64,000 nt of DNA from Eutreptiella sp. 'Long Island Sound 2002' (Eukaryota > Euglenozoa > Euglenophyceae > Eutreptiales > Eutreptiaceae). The notes under the pieces are model-generated. The model made no database searches and had not been told where the DNA came from. It was given only the letters and a program-made list of their open reading frames with translations. Numbering within the stretch: the first letter of the stretch is position 1; every line of letters starts with the position of its first letter. Of the stretch, positions 11,215-21,627 are shown in pieces. A program made the position numbers and the translations under genes. The stretch covers positions 16,938,329 through 17,002,328 of the forward strand of contig OZ038386.1 of assembly GCA_964036045.1 (NCBI GenBank). The letters are read 5' to 3'.

Positions 11215-11715
11215 GTGGGTGCTGTTCCCCGCCAATCTTGGCTGGGGCCTGCTGCTGGCTTCGGTGGGGTGGGTGGTCCCTCGCCATTCCTGGCGGAGGG
11301 TCCGGTGGGTGTTGTTCCCCGCCATTCCTAGCTGGGGCCTGCTGCTGGCTTTGGTGGGGTGGTCCCTCGCCAATCATGGCGGAGGGCCCGGTGGGTGCTG
11401 TTCCCCGCCAATCCTGGCTGGGGCCTCCTGCTGCCTTTGGTGGGGTGGTCCCTCACCAATCCTGGCGGAGGGCCCTGTGGGTGCTGTTCCCCGCCATTCG
11501 TGATAGGGGCCTGCTGCTGGCTTTGGTGGGGTAGGTGGTTCCTCGCCAACCTTGGCGGAGGCCCCTGTGGGGGCAGTTCCTCCCCGCCTCTCGTGGCTGG
11601 GGCATGTTGCTGGCTTTGGTGCGTTGGTCCCTCGCCATTCCTTGCGGAGGGTCCTGTTGGTGCGGTTCTCCGCCTATCATGGTTGGGGCCTGCTACTGGC
11701 TTTGGTGGGGGGGTG
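11215..11715. repeat. Minisatellite, about 86-92-bp unit, roughly six copies
   Basis: Units share GGGGCCTGCTGCTGGCTTTG and a GGCGGAGGGYCC stretch; spacing between equivalent positions is 86-92 bp. The array abuts the 3' end of the minus-strand retroelement at about 11725. Several frames are open on both strands as a side effect of the repeat. Confidence 0.85.
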
Positions 11716-11734
11716 GTCAAACTTGATCACTTCG

Positions 11735-12360
11735 ACTTTATCCGTCGATGTCCCATGGAAACTCACTTCAGAGTATGCCTCTGAGGCGGGGTAGGCCCAG
11801 CGGCTTAGGGCATCCGCTACGGTGTTGTAGCTAACCCGGAATGTAATTCACATGGAAGTCAAATTTGCAGAGGTATTCATGCCAACGGCCTATTCTACCA
11901 GGAGGACCACGCGGGGTATCCACATGCTCTGTCCTCGAGCTTTCACGAGATTTGTCATCCGTCAAAACCTCAACGCGGTGACCCATGATCCAGCCCTCAT
12001 AGCGCCGTAAAGCACACAGGATTGCATAGGTTCCTGCTCATTTGGACTCCAATTTCGCTGTCTTGTTGTAACTTTGCGAGACCAGAAAGCCAAGGGGTGA
12101 TGATGACCTTCGACGTCGGCTTGCTCAATCGTAGCGCTTATGGCGTAACAACTGGGGTCTCTGCGAATATAAAAAGGTTTTCCATCGAGCTGCGGATACT
12201 TCAAAGTAACCACGCTTGCCATTGCTTTTTTGAGACCAGTGAATGCCTCTTCGCGTTCTGGCGGCCACTTGAGCTTGACGTGAGCTCCTTGCTTTCTTTC
12301 TACGTTGCCAACATTCAGTAACCCTGTCAAGGGATCAGAGTATTTGGCGTAGAGGGGCAC
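11735..12360 (-). pseudogene. Retroelement RNase H domain (with RT thumb)
   Basis: The frame opens with PLYAKYSDPLTGLL and EEAFTGLKKAM, the segment linking RT to RNase H in Ty3-type polyproteins. It continues with the first half of RNase H (LDGKPFYIRRDPS where families usually have D-A-S, then HPLAFWSRKVTTRQRNWSP). A frame shift near 12000 leads to VLTDDKSRES, then RWHEYLCKFDFHVNYIPG, and after another break VADALSRWAYPAS. These are the expected landmarks in order. The D-P-S in place of D-A-S and the frame breaks show loss of function. Confidence 0.85.
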
Positions 12361-12390
12361 GAACCCGTGGTAGTGATTGCAGCAGCCTAG

Positions 12391-13100
12391 AAGAGCACAA
12401 AGCTGCCTGATGGTTTTAGGCCTTTCCTAGAGCTGCAAGGCAGCCATCTTGCTTTGGGCAGGTCTCTTTGTCCCATCTTCCAAGATAGAGCAACAAAATT
12501 CCACACTTTGGAGGATCATTTTGCCTTTCTTGGCTCCACACACCAGCTTCTCTTGTAGGAGAACATCCAAGATTTTGCGCTTCTTCAGACACTCTTCAAA
12601 GTTTTCTCCAAGCCGTGTGGCAATCGGAAGGTGGTCGATGTAAATACTGCAGAATTCTTGTCAATTCAGTGCTTTGTGGTTGTGAAACAAGGCATTCCAT
12701 CATTTTTTGTAATATCCACGGCGCATTCTTGAGGCCCATAGGCCTCACAGTCCACTGGACAGTGCCACAGGGTGAGCACATCACCGTTAGATGTGTATCT
12801 TCTTTTCGAAGGGGCATCTGATGAAAGCCATGGCGCACAGCCAGCACGGTAAAGAGTTTGCTTTTTGCCTTTTTGGCGATCTCCTGCTCGATTAAGGGAA
12901 GGGGATGCGCATCAGGAACTGTGGCGGCATTCAAAGCTTTATAATTCACCGCTCCACGCCAAACATCTATGTTGCATTGGTCAGCAGGTGGGGGGTTTGG
13001 CACTGTAAATGGTGCCGAACACCGCTCGGAGTTCATGCATCCCTCGAGCCAGCTAAATTCATTGAGATTGCGCTCGAGAATCTTTCACAGAGTGTCTGCT
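12391..13100 (-). pseudogene. Retroelement reverse transcriptase (degenerate)
   Basis: Landmarks in order: NLNEFSWLEGC, FTVPNPPPADQ, VNYKALNAATVPDAHPLPLI, HGFHQMPLRKED, QWTVRPMGLKNAP, then after a one-base shift near 12645 YIDHLPIATR, and later KLVCGAKKGK. The catalytic Y-x-D-D motif reads YIDH, so the second metal-binding Asp is His. An in-frame stop follows a few codons before PKTIRQLCALLG. Family assignment to Ty3-type RT is firm; the copy cannot be active. Confidence 0.85.
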
Positions 13101-13389
13101 TTTGTGCCGTGGAGATAGAAGGGATATTGTTTGTGAATTTTTGAGCCCTGGATTATCTCAATCTTGGCCTAGAATTGGAGAATTCTTCCATAACTTCATA
13201 CTCCGGACATCATCTCTATAATCTTTGAAGATTGTGTCTTTTCTTGCCGCTATCTTGTCTCCGTCGACTCGATTCCCACACTTAATCACCGGCATTATGT
13301 TCACCAATCTGCAAATTCTTAGATGTGGCCTCATGTTCTTTGGCACTTCATTCCACACTTCTTCGTCACATTGTTGGTTGATGAAACTC

Positions 13390-14145
13390 ATTTGAGCTCG
13401 ATCTTCATTGGACGCAACCAATGAAAGGGGTCCTCGAATGTTTTGAAGAGATGGTCGGCCGAATTCAGGTGCATTCTTGTCAGTTCATGCGAGATTCTTG
13501 GAGATTTGTCATCATTCTTGATCGAAATCTTGACGTTTTTGACTTGATTCTTGTATGATGGGGGCGATTTTGACCGGATGAAAGCACTCTCTTGAAGGGT
13601 TATGTTTGTTCTTCCCTCTTTCCGCGACGATGTGTCGGGATTCCGCTCTCGATCGACTCCGTCCAGGTCAATTTCGTCGATTGTTGAGGAATTTGAAATC
13701 ATTTCTTCTGTTCGCATCTTCCTTGATTCTTGCCAATGATCTCCCAGATTCCCGTCAACTAAGCACGCCAACGTGCTCCACGAACGATGTGGCCAAGGTT
13801 TGCTGTTGTCTTCGCAATACAACTTCAATGCTTTGTGAGGCAACTCAACAGTGTCAATTGAAACATCCATAATGTCTTGGAACCAAGATTGCTTTGGCCA
13901 ATTGGGGACGATGAAAATCGCTTTGGCGCCAGATTGCTTCGGCTTCTGCACCACACCATGGAAAAAGCGAAAGGGGTGATTGATCCAACGAGGTTCATAC
14001 CAGTTCTCACTCCAGAGATCATCATAGAACTTCGGCAATTTTCTGTTTGTCGGGTTAGCAAAGGCGCCAAGTCGTGGACAAAATCCATGGTTCTTTTGGA
14101 AATAGTCCACCACAATGTTCCGCCATTTTTTAACGCCACGATAGC
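13390..14145 (-). pseudogene. Retroelement VVP/W module (DIRS-like) between PR and RT
   Basis: One open frame of about 240 codons. It contains FANPTNRKLPKFYDD, INHPFRFFHGVVQK, AKAIFIVPNWPKQSWF, then STLACLVDG, followed by a polar, charged tail (for example TIDEIDLDGVDRERN). In DIRS-like polyproteins a similar string (FAS..N, then NPPF-x-LI, then VVP-x-W-x2-Q-x-W) forms the end of RNase H and the segment after it. Here it precedes the reverse transcriptase. The matching module on the plus strand at 52856-53400 ends in the same LACLVDG. The second P of NPPF is missing here (NHPF). Confidence 0.65.
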
Positions 14146-14439
14146 AAGCTGTTTTCCACTTCTTGCAGTGGAATTATTCTATCCTTCAATCTTCACATTC
14201 TGCTTGATTTTTTTAAAATTCGTGCTCATCTTCCGAAATTTGTAGCTTACTTCGCTTTTTGAAGTGTTGAACACTTGCGGTGAACGGATACAAATAGTAC
14301 AGCGCCGATGGGTTGTTGGCTGACAAATCCTGAAGAAAGCATATCCTCCGCCCCATAAGCGACACATGATGACCGTTAAGTACCCTTAAGTCCTTGAGCC
14401 AAAGTTGAAATAGCAACAAATCATACTTTATGGTGGCCC

Positions 14440-14725
14440 CATTGAATTTTCCGGAGAACCACTCATCCTTCACTTCTTCTGCACTCCAGGCCGACTACTT
14501 CACCAAGCCTACACCCAAATATGCTTCCTTCTCGCCACCTTAAAGGCGATGTCCGCTAACGCTTTTCAGCTGGACAAACTTCGGCCACATGTTTGCTTCA
14601 TCCTCCTGGAGGAAGCCTTTCCACACCAGGTTCACCTCGGATCCATTGTCAATAAGACACTTGGCGACGTTTATCTTGCCATCGACCGTCTTGACGTGGA
14701 TCTAGCAGACGAATTGGCGCTATTT
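14440..14725 (-). pseudogene. Retroelement aspartic protease
   Basis: The minus strand reads GKINVAKCLIDNGSEVNLVW: the retropepsin active-site pattern L-[IV]-D-[TS]-G-[SA]-x-V-N-x-[IV], with T replaced by N (LIDNG). Further on, KYDLLLFQLW aligns with the later strand HYDIFVGNPW of the plus-strand copy at 52.6 kb. Stops occur on both sides. Retropepsins process gag-pol polyproteins. Confidence 0.75.
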
Positions 14726-14859
14726 GCCACAACGGGCATCTTTCACAACCAATGCAAGGTAGAGGAGGCCGGAGGAGCGAGCCAGGCAAGCCCGACACCG
14801 TCTATTCACAGCCCTAGCTAACTTTATGGGTTTAAGGTTCGGCTATTCAACCTCAATGT

Positions 14860-15185
14860 TGGAGGTTGCGTCAAGTTGGCTTCCCTAGTGCCAATGTTTT
14901 TCGCCACACGGCTGGACTTCTTGTCCTAGTTCTTCATCCACCACTTTTTGTGCCGCCTCAACGGAATACAATCCTTTCCCACGTCCACGTCCATCGAAGG
15001 ATTTTCCACCAATTCCCTTCTTACCACCTTGGCCTTTGTTGTTTTGAGTGTTCAGATCGGTGTTGGATTCGTTGTATTTGCCCTTGCCACGACCTCCAGA
15101 GATCTTGCCCTTGCCGAAGATCTTGTTTGCCGGCGTCTCGCGAAGAAAGGGTTGACATTCACCTCAAAATTATCTTCATTCCTAG
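14860..15185 (-). pseudogene. Gag C-terminal Gly/Lys-rich (nucleocapsid-like) region
   Basis: After the gag core the minus strand gives LRETPANKIFGKGKISGG and then stretches rich in GRGKGK and KGIGGKS, in a frame one step away from the core. Basic glycine-rich tails of this type bind element RNA. No zinc knuckle (C-x2-C-x4-H-x4-C) was found here, so that part is lost or the tail substitutes for it. Confidence 0.6.
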
Positions 15186-15748
15186 ACTTTTGTTGACTTT
15201 TCCCTCTTTTTCCAGAAGGAATCATTCTCCGTGTCCATGGCCCGAGAAATCAGGACATCAATCAGATCATTACAAGAATGCGCCCAAGCTGTCTTCTTAG
15301 ACGTCTCTTTGCAGCTCTCCGAAGTCTTGGGAGGGATTTTTTCTACGAGCCACAAATTAGGCTAAGAAGGCTCGTAAGAGGTAGGGCTCCTCCGTCCCAT
15401 GACCTCCTCAAGCTGCGCCACTAACTGGAAGATACGGGCAGCCGTTGGAAATTTTGGGAGGACTTGCAACTGCTCTATTTCGGTACGGACGCTCAGGTCC
15501 GTTTCGTAGACTGGATACAACTAGTTGAGTCTCTTCCAGAAGTCGCCCCAGCTGGAGCTCTTCTTAATAGCGGTCTTTACTTGCCGCTGAAGAAACTTCT
15601 TTTTGCGGGACTTCTTGATCAGTGTGCATTTTGTCTCCTCGTCAGTTTGTTGGTGACCGGCAACGATTAGGAATTCAAAGAACTCCTCAGCCCATTCGGG
15701 CAAGTTTTTGAAATCGAACTAAGGGAGTTTGATCGGAAGGGTTGCCAT
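15186..15748 (-). pseudogene. Retroelement gag core
   Basis: The frame starts MATLPIKLP, has a TAG after nine codons, then continues FDFKNLPEWAEEFFEFLIV, then KCTLIKKSRKKKFLQRQVKT, YETDLSVRTEIEQL, FPTAARIFQLVAQLEEVMGR, and VEKIPPKTSESCKETSKKTA. The wording matches a gag family I remember from algal (notably dinoflagellate) Ty3-like elements; this is recall, not a search. At least three internal stops were counted. The role would be capsid-like particle formation. Confidence 0.75.
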
Positions 15749-17564
15749 GACGATGGCCTTCGTACCCCTGCCCCATCCACCCGTACCACGTGCAGCATTT
15801 GTAGAAGGTAAGGGGTGTATGATGGCCAGTGACGATAGTACAGCCAAGCCATAGCTCTTCATCTCAGCTTGGAATGCATAACGCACAGTAGAACTAGGCA
15901 CAATCCTCACATGAGAATGGAAAGGGCTAGGACAAGTGCCCATAGAGGAGCTGCGGATGCCTTTGCAATTCTTCACGTCTTTGGTCAGCATTTTTACTCC
16001 AAGCGACATGGTAGGCGGGTGCTTCTTCGAGTCAAACAGCACTTAGTTCTAGGTCCTCTTCACTGACACTCATGCCCCTTGTGAGAAGCTCACCGGTCTC
16101 ATCCCCACCTAGTTTCGGAGCTACATGGTGCGGGTGAAAGGCGCGCTCCACACAAACTGGCTCGGGAATTTTCTTCACAGAGGCCCTGGTTGCCTTGGAT
16201 TCCGAGTCATCTCTGATGTGGGGATAGAGGAAGCATCTTCTCTATAAGGTATGTCCCATTCGTCTCCCCAGGTCTTGATGGTCCCGGCCACTGCCTTGCC
16301 CCTCCACTCCTTCACTTTCGTTCTTGCCAACCTCTTCTTTGCAGAATCAGGACGAGGTAATGAGGTAGGAAGGTCATGGAAGGGCATTTTGACCTAGCAA
16401 CGACAAAGGCTAAGGCCGCCGTTAAGGGATCTGTGGTCCTCAGTCTCTCAAGGTTCTTCAACGTTGAGGTTGGGGCCTTGGTGTCTTAAGGGATACCACG
16501 GTTAGCATATATTCTGCCCCTCTTGCGTCACGCTCTCCACGAGGGCTAGAATCTTGAGGCATAATGTCACTTGCAGATGATGATCCGGTCGTTCCCACAT
16601 CTGACCAGGTGGTGCTGGGATCAATCTTTGTATTGAGAGTGACAGATGTTTCAGAATCAATGTTGCAAGTGTTCTCCTCGTGCTTTAGTCGTCGTATGTG
16701 CTCCCTCTGCTAACAAAAAAGGTTTCGGGTTTTACTAATGCTGCGGATCTTCCTTGTTTTTGTTGAAGAATACCCTGATGATTTATCCCAATGCAAATGT
16801 TGGTCACAAGGTAGATGAGCAGGGCAACCAAATACCAGATCAATTTAAATCAGGGCGTTCTCCTTCCATATCAAAGCATGACTAGCAAAGGGGAGCTGTA
16901 AATGAACGATGCACTTTTAAAGACAAAGCTTTAGTCTTTTATCACCATAGCAAATGGTTTTATAGTGAAAACGGACATTAGTCTGGCCCAATAGACATTT
17001 ATAGGCACTTCAAGTGCATAGTTTGGAGTGCAATGGACTAGGTTCGGAAACATGGGGCATGCAGGTTGGGCAACAAGGGATATACCTTGGCCAGCTTGGC
17101 CAAGCAAGTGAATAGGACCAGAATAAGTAGATGAAACTTTTGAGGATCTAGGCCCGGACGTTGGAGACCACTAGGCTTCGCCTTTAAGGAAAAAAACATG
17201 ACGTTATATCTCCATGAAGGAAGATACTTCCGCTCAGTTGAGTGGTAGGGGTGAAATTTATACAAGAGCTAGGATTATAACCCTATTTACTTTGGAAACT
17301 GTACCGTTATGCTTTAAACGAGTAATACAAATGCTTTGGTGTTAGTCTTTAATACTTCCTGAAAATAGGGGGGGGCTTGGCGTGAATCAAGTCGTCCACA
17401 AAAGCCGTGGTAGGGACCATTTCTTGTTGTCTGCATCATGAAAAAGCATTGTGCAAAATACCACCTCGCAAACCTCAAGAGATTGGAGTAAAACCGCCAA
17501 ACAAAACACCAAAAATTGTCGATGCAACCTATACCAAACTGGTGGTGGGTGATGCAGATTATTC
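15749..17564. other. No gene recognised; 5' side of the minus-strand retroelement
   Basis: Upstream of the gag ATG on the minus strand there are two short open frames (15749-16042 and 16175-16387) without a recognised domain; these could be leader or unrelated. From 16700 the DNA is AT-rich. I looked for sequence shared with the 11.7-kb end that could be an LTR pair and saw none. Confidence 0.5.
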
Positions 17565-18057
17565 TTTACAGCTATTGTACTTTTCAGCTAAAAGAACAAG
17601 AGGCCGCACTAGAAAAATTCTCCTCGCTAACGAAATGCTCCTGGCTAAAAAAGATACTGAGATATTTTTGTTTCTGCCTGCACTATTTTTTTTAGCGCAA
17701 ATGCCCCAATTTTTAGAATTGGTAAAAAAAGTGTTATGGGCGAGTCCGTAGGCACCTGTGCGGGAACATGGTGTGTGCGGGGACGCTGTAACCCCAGGTT
17801 TTCTCTTTCTTTTTTACATGCGCTGTATCTTTTCTTAAGAGGTTTACATGCTTTTTAGCGAAAAGGAAATCCGTGGTACAAAAATTCTGCTGCGCTAAAA
17901 TAAAATATTCCGCGCTAAAAAGATTATTCAAACATCTTTTTTCTGCGGGAAGTTCTTTTTTTAGACGCAAATGCCACAAACTGCGGAAGTGGTCAAAAAA
18001 GTGTGCTAGGCGATTTTTCAGGCACCCGTGGGGGAACGTGGTGTGTGCGGGGACCCA
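17565..18057 (+). repeat. Diverged direct duplication, about 220 bp (two copies)
   Basis: Copies at about 17565-17790 and 17838-18057. Both contain GCTAAAA-rich stretches, then CGCAAATGCC, then GGTAAAAAAAGTG or GGTCAAAAAAGTG, ending GGTGTGTGCGGGGAC. They have diverged by substitutions and small indels. No gene. Confidence 0.7.
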
Positions 18058-19370
18058 ATGACGGCGCGGGTGATGAAGCAGGTTTGCTTTTGCCCCCCAT
18101 CCTTCCCTCAGCTTGGTTTTACAACCTTGTTTCACCCCGTTCCACCTTTTTGTGCATTCCCACCACATGCACTCTTTTTGTGTGTTGGCTGCTACCCACC
18201 CACAGGGGACGCTGACCTGTGAGGCTTTACACCAACCCCCCACCACTACCCCTCTGGACACCCTCTATAGCGCCAGATTAGCAACGCGAGGCGTTATACA
18301 AATGTCGTTTGTTGGTCAGCAAAGGTTAAATGCAATCGTCAGCTTGCGAACAACGGGCCCCTGGCACGCGCACGCGGAATTCAGTACTACTTTGAAGTTC
18401 TACTTGTATCAAATTCACCTCCCATTCGCAGCAAATTCCCACCCTCACCAACTTTGCAACGAATGGGCCTAATACAAAGTGAATTCCATTTGAGGCTGGA
18501 TCTCTGAGGAACTCATTCGGTGCAGCTGGCAAGTCGCACCCATCTCTGTTACCGCTATTGACCGCCATGACTTGCACGCAGAGCTGAAAAAGGCAGCACC
18601 ATCGTTTCAAAACTGCACGCAGAAATTTTTCTTATATAGAAAATGTTATCATTGTACAAAGGCCACAGGCCACGTTAGAGACTGTGTATCTTAATATATA
18701 GCACCACATATGGTCAACGGGCAACCTGTAGGTCGCCAAAGAGCCGCCACAGGTTTACACATTCACGCCAATCTCCCCCGTTCCCCTTCACCCCAATATA
18801 AACTACAACCTACTGGTAAAACGGTGAAACCCCTACCACAATGGTGAAAACCCCTAGAGCGTTGGGGAAAAAAAAGGGGGAGACAAAACATCATAGTCAC
18901 CTGGTAAGAATAAACCTTTTTCGTAGGCAGATCCCCCCGACCCTTCCCCCAGCCCATCTGTGTTTTATCTCAGCTTGGGCAGAGGGGGGGGTTCTCACCT
19001 ATCTACTTGTATCACCCACCCACCACCAGGGGAAAATACCTTTTAGATGCAGAAACATATTTTTTACTTGTGCTAAAAAATAATAGAATCTCCAAAAAAA
19101 ACAAAACATCTAAAATAGAATACAAAATATCTAAAAAGAAAAAGTCGAAAGTGACTAAAAAATTTAAATGGCCGTCTAACAAACAACCCATTGCAAATCT
19201 AAAAAAAAGTGAAACAACATTTGAAGAACCGGCTTCGGTGTCTAAAAAAAGATTTCAACCTCTAAAAGAATATTCCGCAATCAGAAAAAAAAACGGATAA
19301 CGCTCAGGCAACATGCAATAAAAACCATTGATTCACACTCTTCGTTGCATCTACGGACCCAGTATGACAC
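18058..19370. other. No gene seen; A-rich 19030-19300
   Basis: Bases 19030-19300 are very A-rich, with many CTAAAAAA and TCTAAAA motifs, and encode a lysine-rich frame by composition alone. Nothing else is recognised. Confidence 0.5.
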
Positions 19371-19494
19371 TACTGCCAACAGGAGTGCCTGATGCCACAT
19401 GCGCTTTCTGAACGTGCTGTTGCAGTACACGTTACTGCCAACAACATTGCCTGATGCCACATGCACTTTCCGAACGTGCTGTTGCAGTACACTT
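19371..19494. repeat. 62-bp tandem duplication
   Basis: Two units starting TACTGCCAAC, at 19371-19432 and 19433-19494, with a few mismatches. Confidence 0.85.
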
Positions 19495-20785
19495 TGGATT
19501 ATGTGAATATTATGGAGCATGCAACCCACTTGATGGCGTAGGAACCTGCCACTGTGCAACTGATGCAAAAGATGTCTTCGTTGTGACAAGGGCTGAAGTG
19601 CCATAGATTTTTTGGACATGACCCAAACAAATACAGAACCTGCATACCTTCCTGTGTGCACCCTGGTCGGCCTATGTTGACCGACCATCGGAAGACATTT
19701 TGCAAAGAGCACTACCGGAGCATCAAATTATGGGTAAAACTGTGCACCGACTGAGTAAAGGTTGAAAACCACGCAACCTTCACGTACACAATCATAAGGA
19801 CAGTTGCAACCGTCAATAGTTCTAGGTGCCGTGCTTGCAAGCTTTGCGGTACGGAAAGCTCGCCTGCCCAACGTTGCGAAGCCATTGTTCTCATCATCTG
19901 GCGTCTCGGGCGTTCATGCAGTTGTTGGTACTGCCGCGGCAGGTTACGGGGACGGGTAGCAGCAGGGAGGCTCTGTAGGGTCGCTGCGCCTGAGACGGCA
20001 AACTTCGTACAGCCCATGCATGCCGTTGTGGTGTTGGGTGAGATGGCAGGAAACGCGTGGTGCAAGCCGGTTCCCAGGCTAGCCATAGGTAGCTTTCCAG
20101 CTGCCCCACAAACACACTTGTTAGACATTTTACCGTTTTATGAGGTGTATGTTGCACACTCAGTTCCCACACAGCACAATCCCCTTAGCTGTGCTCTGCT
20201 CTTCTTCACCGGTTTTCCCCCCGTGTTTTCTATATGTACAAGTTCAAATATAAAACACTTTGTCCATTGTGTTTGATTTTTCATGTAACCTGAAAGGGAT
20301 TTGAACCTGCATCCCCAATTTGAACTAGTTAGGTTATACCATAAAACTAGCGCTCCTTCTGGTATCATCGCCAGGGAAAAATCTTGAAACCAATTGCAAA
20401 ACAATCACAGAAACCCATGACTGCCCATTAGGATCCTCCTTTGACTCCTTGTGCTCTTAAAAACGGTGACAAAACAGTACGATCTGCAACATTTAGTGTT
20501 TAATTACCACAAAGCTATTGCGTTTTGCAATTGTATTTTTCATTGGTTACACTTTATTTGCAAAATTGTGCAAATTATGCATGCACAAGCAGCATTGCTG
20601 TGGAAATGTTTCAATGAGCTGCTCAAGTCGCTGAAAGAATACACCACAGAAGAGTTGAAAACATTTCAACAAATGTTATAGGACGTTGATCGCAAGGAAA
20701 TATCCCTTTGGCAAGTGTCGAGGGTTTGTGCTCCGTTGACGTTACGAAAACTTTGGTTCAACCAAAAGACATGTTGCACCTGATA
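19495..20785. other. No gene seen; one weak tRNA-like stretch on the minus strand
   Basis: On the minus strand a B-box-like GGTTCAAATCC (20307-20297) lies about 30 bases after an A-box-like TAGTTTTATGG (20349-20339). The arms do not fold cleanly and the T-stem is poor, so this is at most a decayed tRNA-derived repeat. The rest shows no gene. Confidence 0.4.
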
Positions 20786-21430
20786 CTGTACCGGACACAG
20801 AACAGAAATAGGACAATAGGATCACACACTGTCGACCAAATTCTGAACGGCAGTGCTGTGATCACCTGCTTGCTCAGTAGGTTGCGGAGTGATCGCGGAT
20901 TTCTGAATAGGACTCACTTGACGTATGTGGAAGCAAATAATCAAGCAAGAAACAACAAATGCATGAACCGACATTTTTAAATCAAAGAGCCGACAGAAAT
21001 ACCAGGTATCAAACGTGTGACTCCAGAATTTTATTCAGTGCTCAGTGTGCCTGACCTTGCCTCTCCTTAGCTAAGAAGGGATCACATTTGTAGCATAATA
21101 TTTGATGAGTTGAGCAATGCTTGTTGACACACGTGGCATACACACAAGTGAATGCATGAACAATTGGGAACACATGTGTGATTGTTTTGCACATGTTGCC
21201 ATGCGAATATTTACAAGACCTTTTGTGTGAATTAAAGTCGAACTTGTGTTAAGCCTTGTGCACTTGCTTTGAATGTGCACCCAACATTTGTATTGCATTT
21301 GTTCCTCTTTTCTAGACATTTGAGGACCGGAGTAGTATGTAGTGTGTTGTGGTCTTTTATGCCGTTGCTTCGTGTTTTGTGTTTGCCTTGCCTTTTCTTT
21401 TTGGTTGCAAATCCGGTAGATCCTCCCTCT
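20786..21430 (+). repeat. Dispersed inverted repeat, copy 1 (partner 55260-55915)
   Basis: About 650 bp that recurs in reverse complement at 55260-55915 with high identity. Shared landmarks include GTCGACCAAATTCTGAACGG and the block around 21071-21319, which in the reverse strand encodes an 82-codon frame that is nearly the same in both copies. A few indels distinguish the copies; for example, copy 1 has six extra bases near 21415. It is probably a transposable-element fragment; its type is unknown. Confidence 0.8.
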
Positions 21431-21627
21431 TGGTAGATGGTAGCGGTTTGGTTCCAGAATTTTTGTAACCGAGCTTAGTTCACAAAAAATATTTTCCTCC
21501 TTTTTTGATACTTAAGTTCATCTTTTTCTTCCAGAACTCACGTGGTGTGTGCTTGTAATTAAAGCCCCACCCCATGCCATTAATTGCTGCTTGCTTTTGC
21601 GCGTGAGTTGTAAGTATCCGCGATCCA

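Larger units (their letters stand above)
11725..16050 (-). mobile_element. Decayed Ty3-type retroelement (gag-PR-VVP/W module-RT-RH)
   Basis: On the minus strand, from high to low coordinates: gag (from an ATG at 15748), a Gly/Lys-rich nucleocapsid-like tail, an aspartic protease, a module with a VP-x-W motif, reverse transcriptase, and RNase H ending in the Ty3-typical VADALSRW. Frames are broken by several stops and shifts, so the copy is dead. No integrase follows RNase H; the element ends at the 86-bp minisatellite. I saw no LTR pair. The order, with an extra module between protease and RT, is unusual for Ty3 elements and is shared by the plus-strand element at 52-53.5 kb. Confidence 0.85.

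Noticed and set aside
14549-14821. 90-codon plus ORF
   Set aside because: It is the antisense of the minus-strand protease (LIDNGSEVNLV).
11725-17564. LTR pair for the minus-strand retroelement
   Set aside because: No shared terminal sequence could be seen on either side; the element appears truncated.
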